Shown here piece by piece: positions 18,760 to 26,147 of a stretch of 64,000 nucleotides of DNA. The stretch is from Harryflintia acetispora. Its GTDB lineage: Bacteria > Bacillota > Clostridia > Oscillospirales > Ruminococcaceae. The notes under the pieces are model-generated. The model was not told the DNA's origin. It did not search any database and saw only the letters and a list, made by a program, of their open reading frames with translations. Both the position numbers and the translations under genes were made by a program. Numbering within the stretch: position 1 is the first letter of the stretch; each line of letters opens with the position of its first letter. The DNA lies in NCBI GenBank assembly GCA_004340125.1, contig SLUK01000007.1, forward strand, positions 109,554 to 173,553, written 5' to 3'.

Positions 18760-19629
18760 ATGAAAAAGTGTGACGAGCGCGTGGCGCTCCGGGTATCCCG
18801 GGTGAGCATCGGGGTCAACCTGCTGCTATCGGCGCTGAAGTTTATGGCGGGGCTCCTGGCCCATTCGGGGGCCATGCTGTCGGACGCGGTCCACTCCGCG
18901 TCGGACGTGCTGAGCACCCTGGTGGTGATGGTGGGGGTGCGCCTGGCGGGGAAGGAACCGGATTGGGACCACCCCTATGGGCATGAGCGGCTGGAGAGCG
19001 TCGCGGCGCTCCTGCTCGCGGGGATGCTCGCGCTCACGGGTCTGTTGATCGGCGTGCAGGGGGTGCGCCATGTCCTGAATCCCGGCGCGCTGCAGGTGCC
19101 GGGGGCTTTGGCGCTCTGGGCGGCGGCGCTCTCGATCGGGGTCAAGGAGTGGATGTACCGCTACACCAAGCGCGCCGCTCAGAAGACCGGCTCGGACGCG
19201 CTGATGGCCGACGCCTGGCACCACCGCTCGGACGCGCTCTCCTCGGTGGGCAGCTTCCTTGGGATTTTCGGCGCGCGCCTGGGGTTCCCGCTGCTCGATC
19301 CGCTGGCCGCGGCGGTGATCGCGCTCTTTATCCTGCGCGCGGCCTTCGGGATCGCCCGGGATTCGGTCGGCAGGCTGACCGACCGCGCCTGCGATGAGGA
19401 GATTGCAGCGCGCATGCGCGCCGCTATCCTCGCGCAGCCGGGGGTCCTCTCGCTGGATGAGCTGCGCACCCGGGTCTTCGGTTCGCGGCTCTATGCCGAC
19501 GTCGCCATCGGAGCGGACGGCTCGATGACCCTCTACCAGGCGCACGCCATCGCCGAGGGAGTGCACGTCGCGCTCGAGCGGGAGTTCCCGGCGCTCAAGC
19601 ATTGCACCGTCCACGTCAACGCCTTGTAG
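18760..19629 (+). CDS. Cation diffusion facilitator (HxxxD/HxxxD type)
   Basis: A 289-residue CDF transporter of standard length. Metal-site motifs are DAVHSASD in TM2 and ADAWHHRSD in TM5, both HxxxD, with DHPYGHERLE in the loop. Zinc-type CDFs usually show this pattern, so Zn2+ export is the first guess. ATG at 18760 has GGGGAGGA upstream. Two tandem CDFs with different metal sites suggest separate metals. It ends at a strong bidirectional terminator. Confidence 0.9.
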   Translation: MKKCDERVALRVSRVSIGVNLLLSALKFMAGLLAHSGAMLSDAVHSASDVLSTLVVMVGVRLAGKEPDWDHPYGHERLESVAALLLAGMLALTGLLIGVQGVRHVLNPGALQVPGALALWAAALSIGVKEWMYRYTKRAAQKTGSDALMADAWHHRSDALSSVGSFLGIFGARLGFPLLDPLAAAVIALFILRAAFGIARDSVGRLTDRACDEEIAARMRAAILAQPGVLSLDELRTRVFGSRLYADVAIGADGSMTLYQAHAIAEGVHVALEREFPALKHCTVHVNAL

Positions 19630-19635
19630 GCAGAA

Positions 19636-19680
19636 ACCAGGAAGGGCGGGCACCGCAGTGCCCGCCCTTCCTGGTGGTTT
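19636..19680 (+). terminator. Bidirectional terminator between CDF and gdhA
   Basis: ACCAGGAAGGGCGGGCAC pairs with GTGCCCGCCCTTCCTGGT around CGCA and is followed by GGTTT; the genes on both sides converge on it. Confidence 0.8.
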
Positions 19681-19715
19681 AGATAATCAGATATGGAAAT
19701 GTAGGAGATAGCGGT

Positions 19716-21068
19716 TTAATAGGCCACGCCCTGGGCGATCATCGCCTCGGCCACCTTGAGGAAGCCGGCGATGTTGGCGCCCATCACGAGGTTGCCGGCG
19801 CTGCCGTATTTTTCGCTGGCGTCGTAGGCGGCGTGGAAGATGCCCAGCATGATGTCGTGCAGCTTGGAATCGACCTCCTCGAAGGTCCAGCCGTAGCGCA
19901 GCGAGTTCTGGCTCATTTCCAGCCCGCTGACGGCGACGCCTCCGGCGTTGGCCGCCTTGGCGGGCGCGAAGAGGATCCCGGCCGCCTGCAGCTTTTCCAC
20001 CGCCTCGGGGGTGCAGGGCATGTTGGCGCCCTCGGCTACCGCGGTAACGCCGCCCTGGATCAGCTTGTCGGCCGACGCGCCGTCCAGCTCGTTCTGGGTG
20101 GCGCAGGGGAGGGCCACGTCGCAGGGGATGCTCCAGATCCCGGTGCACCCTTCGGTGTAGGTGGCGGTGGGCACGCTCTGCACATATTCCTTGATCCGCG
20201 CGCGGCGGACCTCCTTGATGTCCTTGACAATATCCAGCTTGATCCCGTCGGGGTCGTGGATGTAGCCGTCCGAGTCGGAGAGCGCGACCACCTTGGCGCC
20301 CAGCTGCTGGGCCTTTTCGGTCGCGTAGATGGCGACGTTGCCCGAGCCGGAGATGACCACCGTCTTGCCGGCCACCGAGTCGTTCTTCATGCACCGGAGC
20401 ATCTCCTCGGTGAGGTAGAGCAGCCCGTAGCCGGTCGCCTGGGTGCGCCCGAGGGAGCCGCCGAAGGTGAGGCCCTTGCCGGTCAGCACGCCGGTGAACT
20501 CGTTGCGCAGGCGCTTATACTGCCCGTACATGTATCCGATCTCCCGCGCGCCCACGCCGATGTCCCCGGCGGGCACGTCGGTGTCGGCGCCGATGTGTTT
20601 ACACAGCTCGGTCATGAAGCTCTGACAGAAGCGCATGACCTCCGCGTCCGACTTGCCCTTGGGGTCGAAGTCGGAGCCGCCCTTGCCGCCGCCCATGGGC
20701 AGCCCGGTCAGGGAGTTTTTGAAGGTCTGCTCGAAACCGAGGAATTTGATGACCGACCCGGTCACCGAGGGGTGCAGGCGCAGGCCCCCCTTATACGGGC
20801 CGATGGCGGAGTTGAACTGGACCCGAAAGCCCCGGTTGACCCGCACGTTGCCCGCGTCGTCCACCCAGGAGACCCGGAACTGGATGAAGCGCTCCGGCTC
20901 CACGATCCGGTCGATCACGCCGGTTTTGATGATGTCGGGATTCTGCTCGACGACTGGCTCGAGGGATTCAAGCACCTCGCCCACAGCCTGCAAAAACTCG
21001 GTCTCACCCTTGTTTCTTGCGGCGACGTCGTCATATACCTTCTTCAGGTACGAGTTTTTGAATGCCAT
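19716..21068 (-). CDS. gdhA: NADP-type glutamate dehydrogenase
   Basis: A 450-residue hexameric glutamate dehydrogenase that assimilates ammonia onto 2-oxoglutarate. The catalytic block is LTGLPMGGGKGGSDFDPKG with the active Lys, the N-terminal substrate region is GPYKGGLRLHPSV, and the dinucleotide site is VVISGSGNVAIYATEKA. Length and start (MAFKNSYLKKVYDDV) match the class found in E. coli and clostridia. ATG at 21068 follows AAAGGAGTGG. A near-ideal promoter lies 37 bases upstream. Product metabolism links it to icd at 8.5 kb. Confidence 0.96.
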   Translation of the reverse strand: MAFKNSYLKKVYDDVAARNKGETEFLQAVGEVLESLEPVVEQNPDIIKTGVIDRIVEPERFIQFRVSWVDDAGNVRVNRGFRVQFNSAIGPYKGGLRLHPSVTGSVIKFLGFEQTFKNSLTGLPMGGGKGGSDFDPKGKSDAEVMRFCQSFMTELCKHIGADTDVPAGDIGVGAREIGYMYGQYKRLRNEFTGVLTGKGLTFGGSLGRTQATGYGLLYLTEEMLRCMKNDSVAGKTVVISGSGNVAIYATEKAQQLGAKVVALSDSDGYIHDPDGIKLDIVKDIKEVRRARIKEYVQSVPTATYTEGCTGIWSIPCDVALPCATQNELDGASADKLIQGGVTAVAEGANMPCTPEAVEKLQAAGILFAPAKAANAGGVAVSGLEMSQNSLRYGWTFEEVDSKLHDIMLGIFHAAYDASEKYGSAGNLVMGANIAGFLKVAEAMIAQGVAY

Positions 21069-21104
21069 GGGAACCACTCCTTTAATATTCTTTGTATATA
21101 TACT

Positions 21105-21133
21105 ATTATAAGCAGAAATTTGCAATTTTGCAA
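21105..21133 (-). promoter_or_regulatory. gdhA promoter
   Basis: Minus-strand TTGCAA, 17 bases, TATAAT. Confidence 0.8.
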
Positions 21134-21277
21134 TATAAAAATTGCAGGACGAGAATATTTTTATGACCCGCACATCCTGTACAAGCGGTTTGGCCGCAGG
21201 TTTATGGTTTTTGATGGTTATTTTGCAGGATTGCCCTGCAAATAATTCAAGCAATGCAGGATTGGGAGGCATCCCGG

Positions 21278-21306
21278 TTGCGCTTTCCCCGCGGATGGGT
21301 TATAAT
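21278..21306 (+). promoter_or_regulatory. rnpB promoter
   Basis: TTGCGC, 17 bases, TATAAT; transcription would begin near 21313, the predicted P1 helix. Confidence 0.78.
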
Positions 21307-21312
21307 GGGGAT

Positions 21313-21674
21313 ATTCCATCGAGCAGGCCAGACGGCAGCGCGCGCAGCGCCGAAAGGCCGCGTGTGAGGAAAGTCCGAGCTCCGCAGGGCGGGATAGCTG
21401 CTAACGGCAGCCGGGGGCGACCCCAGGGACAGTGCAACAGAGAGATACCGCCGCGCGCTTTGCGCGGTAAGGGTGGAAAGGCGAGGTAAGAGCTCACCGG
21501 CACACTGGCGACTGTGTGGCCATGTAAACCCTATCCGGAGCAACACCGCATAGAGGGCATAAAGCGGCGGCCCGCCGCGCCCTCGGGTAGGTGGCTGGAT
21601 TTGCCCGGCGACGGGCAAACAAGATAGATTGTCGTCAAATACAGAACTCGGCTTACAGACCTGGTCGGTGGAAT
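21313..21674 (+). ncRNA. rnpB: RNase P RNA (type A)
   Basis: The catalytic RNA that trims tRNA 5' ends. Universal cores are present: GAGGAAAGTCCGAGCTCC (CR I region), ACAGTGCAACAGAGAGATA, GGTAAGAGCTCACC, and at the 3' end ATACAGAACTCGGCTTACAG. P1 closes the molecule: ATTCCATCGA at 21313 pairs with TCGGTGGAAT at 21665-21674, and the helix continues inward with one mismatch. The size (~362 nt) fits. A T-run and a large hairpin follow. Confidence 0.96.
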
Positions 21675-21687
21675 TTTTGGAAAAACA

Positions 21688-21739
21688 GCGGGCCCGCACT
21701 AAGGGCGCACCCATGAGGGTGCCCTTAGTGCGGGCCCGC
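21688..21739 (+). terminator. Long hairpin after rnpB
   Basis: GCGGGCCCGCACTAAGGGC...CACCC pairs with GGGTGCCCTTAGTGCGGGCC..., ~23 bp with one bulge and an ATGA loop. No T-tract, so possibly a processing or attenuation structure. Confidence 0.65.
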
Positions 21740-21891
21740 GTAGCTTTTCGATGACGAATCACTTGACAATTGGCGCAAAGGGAGGGGGTCCCCCTCTTGG
21801 GGGTTCCCCTCCCGGAGCTCCAGTGGCGCTCCGATTCACCCCTCCTGCGCTTTTTACGTCTTAATGAGGGCTTCTCGCCCTCAAACTCCCC

Positions 21892-21921
21892 GCCAAGGGG
21901 GCGCCGCCCCCTTGGAACCCT
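21892..21921 (-). repeat. 3' repeat, second type, copy 1
   Basis: Read on the minus strand it is AGGGTTCCAAGGGGGCGGCG-CCCCCTTGGC, almost the same as 52480-52509. It lies 3' of the DeoR gene in the sense orientation. The surrounding 21740-21978 holds several further GC hairpins and no gene. Confidence 0.7.
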
Positions 21922-21950
21922 GTAATAGGTGGGCGGGTTTGATAAACCGA

Positions 21951-21973
21951 GGCCCGCACAATTGTGCGGGTCC
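21951..21973 (-). terminator. Hairpin 3' of DeoR gene
   Basis: GGCCCGCAC-AATT-GTGCGGGTCC just beyond the minus-strand stop; no T-run. Confidence 0.5.
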
Positions 21974-21978
21974 GCTTG

Positions 21979-22659
21979 CTATGCTTCGCAGATCACGGTG
22001 CAGTCCTCGGGGGTGACGGCCAGGCAGAAGGCGCGCCGCCCCTCGCAGCCCGGGGGCACCAGCAGATAGGTGTGCCGGCTGCGGGACTTGACCAGCGCCT
22101 TCTGGTGCGCCGCCTTCAGGTCGCAGACATAGGCGCCCTCCTCGGGGAGGTAGCCCTCGGCCTGCAAAAAGGCCCGGTCGAAGTAGAAGGTGGAGATCAT
22201 CCGCTCGGTCAGCGACCCGCCCACCGTGCGCGCGGCGGGGGAAACCTCGCCGCCGAGCAGGATGCACGAGCGCCCACTCCCCGCCGCCAGGGCCACCGCC
22301 AGGCTGGCGGTGACGATGGTGACCCGCTTCTCGCCCAGAAAGCGCAGAATGGCGGCGCAGTCCGCTCCCGCATCGAGGAAGATCACATCCCCCTCTTCCA
22401 CGAATTCGGCCGCCCTCCGGGCCAGCTCGCTCCCCTCCGCCGGGGGGGAGACCGCCGCGGCCGGGGCCGGTTCGGCGCGGGCCAGCTTGGCCGCGCCCCC
22501 GCGCAGCTGGACGATCAGCCCCTCCTGCTCGAGGGTGGAGAGGTCCCGGCGCACGGTGGAGACCGAGATGCCCAGCGTCTCGGTCATTTCCGCAATATAA
22601 GCAATCTCATGCTGGGAGAGATATTCGATGATCTTGGTTTTGCGCAGATAGGGAATCAT
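21979..22659 (-). CDS. DeoR/GlpR-type transcriptional regulator
   Basis: A 226-residue regulator. The N-terminal helix-turn-helix is AYIAEMTETLGISVSTVRRDLSTLEQEG with the DeoR signature SVSTVRRDL. The DeoRC sensor follows, with VIFLDAGADCAAI (sugar-phosphate site, usually DxGST) and LLGGEVSPAARTVGG. The GST residues of the phosphate site are altered to GADC, so the ligand may be unusual. No adjacent sugar-metabolism operon identifies its target. A ~60-residue Ala/Pro stretch links the domains. Confidence 0.85.
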   Translation of the reverse strand: MIPYLRKTKIIEYLSQHEIAYIAEMTETLGISVSTVRRDLSTLEQEGLIVQLRGGAAKLARAEPAPAAAVSPPAEGSELARRAAEFVEEGDVIFLDAGADCAAILRFLGEKRVTIVTASLAVALAAGSGRSCILLGGEVSPAARTVGGSLTERMISTFYFDRAFLQAEGYLPEEGAYVCDLKAAHQKALVKSRSRHTYLLVPPGCEGRRAFCLAVTPEDCTVICEA

Positions 22660-22747
22660 AGCCGTTTCATGCCTTTCGGATGGGATGTGAGGGCATGCGC
22701 CCCCTCCCTTTTATTATAGCCGGAAGGCCTCGGCCTTTCAACAGAAT

Positions 22748-22942
22748 TCAAATTGTTTCATTTTTGTTCATGTTTTCGCCACACTTGCGGCTGAGGTATT
22801 CCCGCTGGACCGCAATGGTCTCCAGCGTTTCGCCCAGCTGCACGAAGACCGAGCCGAGCAGAAGAAGGTCCTCGGTCGGGGTATTGTTGGCGATGGTGAT
22901 GGCGGTCGCGGCCACGGCGGCGGCCAGCTCGCTTGGATTCAT
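22748..22942 (-). CDS. Small conserved clostridial-type protein (64 aa)
   Basis: A 64-residue protein, MNPSELAAAVAATAITIANN, followed by an acidic/Leu-rich helix TEDLLLLGSVFVQLGETLETIA. It resembles short clostridial proteins of the DUF6774 type, but that match is from memory only. GGGGGGATT is the ribosome site. No function is known. In its OFF orientation the promoter of inverton 1 points toward this gene, through a hairpin. Confidence 0.6.
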   Translation of the reverse strand: MNPSELAAAVAATAITIANNTPTEDLLLLGSVFVQLGETLETIAVQREYLSRKCGENMNKNETI

Positions 22943-22999
22943 AGTAATCCCCCCGTATATCCTTATTCGCCCGGGAGGGTGGACAGAAGGGAAGACAAA

Positions 23000-23025
23000 G
23001 AACAGCCTGCCGCGGCAGGCTGTTC
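23000..23025 (-). terminator. Palindromic hairpin on OFF side of inverton 1
   Basis: A perfect 26-base palindrome, GAACAGCCTGCCG and its complement, followed on the minus strand by TTTGTCTT. It should stop OFF-state transcripts before the 22748 gene. Nearly the same hairpin occurs at 24529. Confidence 0.75.
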
Positions 23026-23046
23026 TTCACGGGTGGCTTTATAAAT

Positions 23047-23073
23047 GACCGCGAGATAAGCTTTCTTGTTGGC
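23047..23073 (+). repeat. Inversion site 1L
   Basis: 27-bp site GACCG-N17-TTGGC; core AGATAAGCTTTCT matches site 1R in inverted orientation. Flank ATAAAT is also shared. The right half-site is degenerate. Confidence 0.85.
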
Positions 23074-23205
23074 ATACTTCCGCTCCCTTCCCAGGAAAAG
23101 CGGAGCAAATCCCTTGCTTTTTTCAAACTTATCCCAATTATATCCTCTTCTGGAGGATTTTGCAAGTGAATACATACTTCCGTGCCTGTCCCTCTCTTCC
23201 CGCAT

Positions 23206-23232
23206 GACCGATAGAAAGCTTATCTGGCGGTC
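23206..23232 (-). repeat. Inversion site 1R
   Basis: 27-bp site GACCG-N17-CGGTC carrying the core AGAAAGCTTATCT, the inverse of site 1L. It lies just ahead of the ribosome site of the downstream gene. Confidence 0.88.
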
Positions 23233-23253
23233 ATTTATGAGGGAGGGAAACCA

Positions 23254-24504
23254 TTGAACAGGAAAGCATTTGCGCCGATCCTGGCGCTAGCGCTGATTTG
23301 GTCTGTGCCGGCCGGCGCGGCCGGGGGTGCGGCGGTACGGGTCCAGGAGAGCTATGACTGCGACTACGGGGTGTATATTCCCTTTACCCCTTCGCCCCGC
23401 ACCGGCAGTTACACCTTCGCACTCTACGAGGGGGAGGGAGCGTCGGGCGCGCCCGAGGTGACGGCCGAGGTGGATACGGCGGGGAGCGCCCGGCAAACCG
23501 TCTATCTGCCGCTGCGCTACGACGTGAGCGGCCCGAGCACCTGGACGCTGGAGGTGACGGCGCGCGCCCCGGCGGGGCGGGAAGCATTTGACCGGGAGGC
23601 GACGCTCGTCAAAACTTTTGAGACCAGCCCGTCCTGCGGATGTCCGGCGGGGACGGCGGGTGCCTTTTACGCGGGGGATGGAAGTGGAAAAAGCCCTTAC
23701 CGGGTCGGGGCATCCGAGCAGCTGCAGCATGTCAACCGGCATTTGGGCGGCAGCTTCCGGCAAGTGAATCACATTGACCTCAGCGCCTATGGGAGCTGGA
23801 CCCCCATCGGGGGAAACAGCTATGCAGCCTTTTCGGGGACCTACGACGGCGGCGGATACAAGATCACCGGGTTCACGGTGGGGAACACCATGCAATACAG
23901 CGGGCTGTTCGGCCTGGTCTCCGGGGCGGTGATCCAAAACCTCGGGATACAGGATTACAATGTCAATGCGCCCGGCTCGGATTATGTGGCGGGACTGATC
24001 GGACAGATAGGCAATGCCAGCTCCCTGCGGCGCTGCTTTTCCCGCGGCGGTACGGTGCGGGCCGGCGGGGATACCGGCCCGCTGGTGGCTTATGCGCTAG
24101 GCGAGGCCAACAACACGATGGAGGACTGCTATGTCAACGGCACCGTCGTCATCGGCGGGCAGAAGAGGACGGCGAGTGCGGGCGGCCTTAACGGGAATCC
24201 GTTTGCATTTTCCACTATTTCAAACTGTTACGCCCTTCCGGCCTCGGTCAGCTGTCACTATGTCGGCGGATTTGATTCCGCCGGCTACAGCACGGTTTAT
24301 GCCAACTGCTGCTGGAACACCAATATCGCCTCCTATGCCAGCGCATACAATATGAAAAATCCGCCCGGGACGAGAGGCTATACAACTGCGCAGCTGACCA
24401 ACCCTGACCTGCGCGCCACTGTCTACAGCGGCTTCGATTTTGATACGGTATGGATATGGGACGACCATATGGGCGCGCCGAAGCTCAGAGTCGAAAAAGA
24501 ATGA
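23254..24504 (+). CDS. Secreted GLUG-like repeat protein under switch 1
   Basis: A 416-residue exported protein. Signal peptide residues ~1-22 (ends PAGAAGG). Residues ~25-125 form a beta-rich domain with VQESYDCDYGVYIPFTPSPR, shared with the proteins at 32332 and 37442. Then comes a Cys-containing hinge (SCGCPAGTAGAFYAGDGSGK) and ~260 residues of GLUG-like beta-helix repeats such as TYDGGGYKITGF and YSGLFGLVSGAVIQNLGI. No LPXTG anchor. TTG at 23254 has AGGGAGGG 7 bases away. Function is probably surface or extracellular, e.g. adhesin-like; unproven. Expected to be silent in the sequenced orientation. Confidence 0.8.
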   Translation: MNRKAFAPILALALIWSVPAGAAGGAAVRVQESYDCDYGVYIPFTPSPRTGSYTFALYEGEGASGAPEVTAEVDTAGSARQTVYLPLRYDVSGPSTWTLEVTARAPAGREAFDREATLVKTFETSPSCGCPAGTAGAFYAGDGSGKSPYRVGASEQLQHVNRHLGGSFRQVNHIDLSAYGSWTPIGGNSYAAFSGTYDGGGYKITGFTVGNTMQYSGLFGLVSGAVIQNLGIQDYNVNAPGSDYVAGLIGQIGNASSLRRCFSRGGTVRAGGDTGPLVAYALGEANNTMEDCYVNGTVVIGGQKRTASAGGLNGNPFAFSTISNCYALPASVSCHYVGGFDSAGYSTVYANCCWNTNIASYASAYNMKNPPGTRGYTTAQLTNPDLRATVYSGFDFDTVWIWDDHMGAPKLRVEKE

Positions 24505-24528
24505 GCCATGTGAACAGGGAACTAAACA

Positions 24529-24566
24529 GAACAGCCTGCCGCGGCACCGCGGCAGGCTGTTTCTTT
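24529..24566 (+). terminator. Bidirectional terminator
   Basis: GAACAGCCTGCCGCG pairs with CGCGGCAGGCTGTT and is followed by TCTTTT; the minus-strand YbjQ gene also ends here. Confidence 0.82.
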
Positions 24567-24583
24567 TATAAAAGACAGAGGGA

Positions 24584-24895
24584 TTATTTGAACTTTACCG
24601 CGGTGCCATAGGCGATGACCTCGGCCGCGCCCTGCATGACCGCCGCCGAGGCGTAGCGCATGCAGACGACGGCGTCCGCGCCCATCTGCTCGGCTTCCTC
24701 GACCATCCGCTTGGTGGCCAGGGCCCTCGCCTCGTTCATCATGTCCGTATAGGCCTTGAGCTCGCCGCCCACCAGGGTTTTGAAGCTCTGGGTGATGTCC
24801 CGGCCGATATTCTTGGACTGGATGGTGCTCCCGCGGCACAGCCCCAGCATCTCGAGCTCCTTGCCGGAAATGGTTTCAGTAGTGACTAAGATCAT
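24584..24895 (-). CDS. YbjQ family protein
   Basis: A 103-residue member of the YbjQ (UPF0145) family, pentameric proteins of uncertain role sometimes called heavy-metal-binding. Family marks are MILVTTETISGKELEMLG, IGRDITQSFKTLVGGELKAYTD and the late GADAVVCMRY and EVIAYGTAV. ATG at 24895 gives the standard family start and length; the longer frame to 24919 lies within the previous gene. It overlaps the membrane protein gene by 20 bases. Confidence 0.9.
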   Translation of the reverse strand: MILVTTETISGKELEMLGLCRGSTIQSKNIGRDITQSFKTLVGGELKAYTDMMNEARALATKRMVEEAEQMGADAVVCMRYASAAVMQGAAEVIAYGTAVKFK

Positions 24896-25097
24896 CTTCT
24901 TCTCCGCTCCTAACTTCATGGATTCTCTCGATCAGCACATAGATGGAAACGCCGGCCAGCGCCAGCGGGATCAGGCAGCCCAGTGCCTTTATCCAGAAGG
25001 GCATGGCGATCAAAAAGCAAGCGGCCACAAAGCCTAAAAAATAAAGGGTCAGCACCGCCGTAATAATAATGGGCGCAATCAGCTTTTTCAGTTTCAT
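24876..25097 (-). CDS. Small two-helix membrane protein
   Basis: 73 residues with two membrane segments (~8-32 and ~36-56) and an acidic C-terminal tail EVRSGEEDD. No recognised family. It overlaps the YbjQ gene at its 3' end and follows the secreted protein gene by ~20 bases, so the three form an operon. Confidence 0.7.
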   Translation of the reverse strand: MKLKKLIAPIIITAVLTLYFLGFVAACFLIAMPFWIKALGCLIPLALAGVSIYVLIERIHEVRSGEEDDLSHY

Positions 25098-25118
25098 CGG
25101 CGCGCCCTCCCCGAAAAA

Positions 25119-25940
25119 TTAAAAATTGTACTCCGCAATGTAGGTTTCCCCTTCGTTGGAGAGGGTGAGCACCGGCGTGCCGTCCCCGATGGTGGTGCGG
25201 TAGCGCTTGTAGCCGTCGGGGAAATCCCGATCCCCAATACAGCCGCTGGTGTTGATGGTGAGATTCTCGGGCGCCTCGCGCAGCCGCAGCCGGATCATGC
25301 TGCGGTGGTCGGTCAGCGCAATGTCGGCGTTATCCAGGAACCCGTCGGCGTTGAGCAGCACCTGCGCGGCCTTGCCCTCGATGTAAAGGCGGGAGTGCAG
25401 CATCTCCTCGGCGTCCACCCGCACCGTCCCCTCGTCGGAGGAGATCTGCACGGTGGAATTGATGTCCGGCAGGTAGACCACGCCGCCCGCGTCGTTGACC
25501 GCGAAGTTCTGGTACTCCTTGTCCGGGATGGTCAGGCGGACCACGTTGACCTGGTAGCCCTTGGGAACGCTGACATAGTCGAGGTCCTCGTCCGCCTCCA
25601 CCGAAATGGTCAGCTTGCCATAGCGGTCCACCGCGGCGGATACCTCGAAGAGGTCCTGATCGTCCACCCCGACGTAATCCAGCTTGAAGTTTTTGCCGCT
25701 GCCCTTCTCCACCACGATTCCGCAGTTCGAGGAATTAATCTCCACCCTTGTGACCTCCCCGCCCGGGATGGTCTTGATCGCGCTGACCGCGTTTGGTTTG
25801 TGGGTCTCGAAGCGGTATTCGGGGATGTCCTCGTCATCCAGCAGATATTGGTGATAATCCTGCAGCGCGAAGGCGCTCGTCCCGCTGCCCAGAAGCAGCG
25901 CCGCCGCAGCCGCGCCTGCAAGCAAGTTCTTTAGTTTCAT
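25119..25940 (-). CDS. Secreted DUF4097-like beta-repeat protein
   Basis: A 273-residue exported protein with a signal peptide (~1-26, ending SAFALQ). The rest is a run of short beta strands rich in V-x-I/L and D/N turns (VTRVEINSSNCGIVVEKG, LTISVEADEDLDYVSV, VQISSDEGTVRVDAEEM), the pattern of DUF4097/adhesin-like right-handed beta-helices. No enzyme motif. First gene of an operon with a membrane protein and YbjQ, with a good promoter upstream. Confidence 0.72.
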   Translation of the reverse strand: MKLKNLLAGAAAAALLLGSGTSAFALQDYHQYLLDDEDIPEYRFETHKPNAVSAIKTIPGGEVTRVEINSSNCGIVVEKGSGKNFKLDYVGVDDQDLFEVSAAVDRYGKLTISVEADEDLDYVSVPKGYQVNVVRLTIPDKEYQNFAVNDAGGVVYLPDINSTVQISSDEGTVRVDAEEMLHSRLYIEGKAAQVLLNADGFLDNADIALTDHRSMIRLRLREAPENLTINTSGCIGDRDFPDGYKRYRTTIGDGTPVLTLSNEGETYIAEYNF

Positions 25941-25976
25941 ATGGATTCTCCTTTTGATAAAACTGCCGATAAGCCT

Positions 25977-26004
25977 ATTATACAGCCGTTTTGAGGCATT
26001 GCAA
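25977..26004 (-). promoter_or_regulatory. Promoter of the secreted-protein/YbjQ operon
   Basis: Minus-strand TTGCAA, 16 bases, TATAAT. Confidence 0.72.
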
Positions 26005-26101
26005 GCGCGGCGGCGCGGGATTCACAATGAGTTAACACCGGGTTTACAAAACTGGAAGAATTTAGATGGTATCAATCTCAAAAGACCGCAAGGGGCTTTT
26101 G

Positions 26102-26147
26102 AAAAAGAATGCGCCTCTTTCCGGATTGCCGGAAGGAGGCGCATTCT
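26102..26147 (-). terminator. Rho-independent terminator
   Basis: AGAATGCGCCTCC...GGAGGCGCATTC-type stem with an inner CCGG pair, followed on the minus strand by TTTTTC. Confidence 0.85.

Larger units (their letters stand above)
23047..23232 (-). promoter_or_regulatory. Invertible promoter switch 1 (OFF orientation)
   Basis: Between inverted sites 1L and 1R (159 bp start to start) a minus-strand promoter, TTGCAA (23160-23165), 17 bases, TATAAT (23137-23142), points away from the secreted-protein gene at 23254. Inversion would direct it into that gene. No other promoter for the gene is visible. Confidence 0.85.

Noticed and set aside
23047..23232. c-di-GMP or other riboswitch upstream of the secreted protein gene
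   Set aside because: No GEMM core or other known aptamer could be matched; the inverted-repeat promoter arrangement explains the conservation better.
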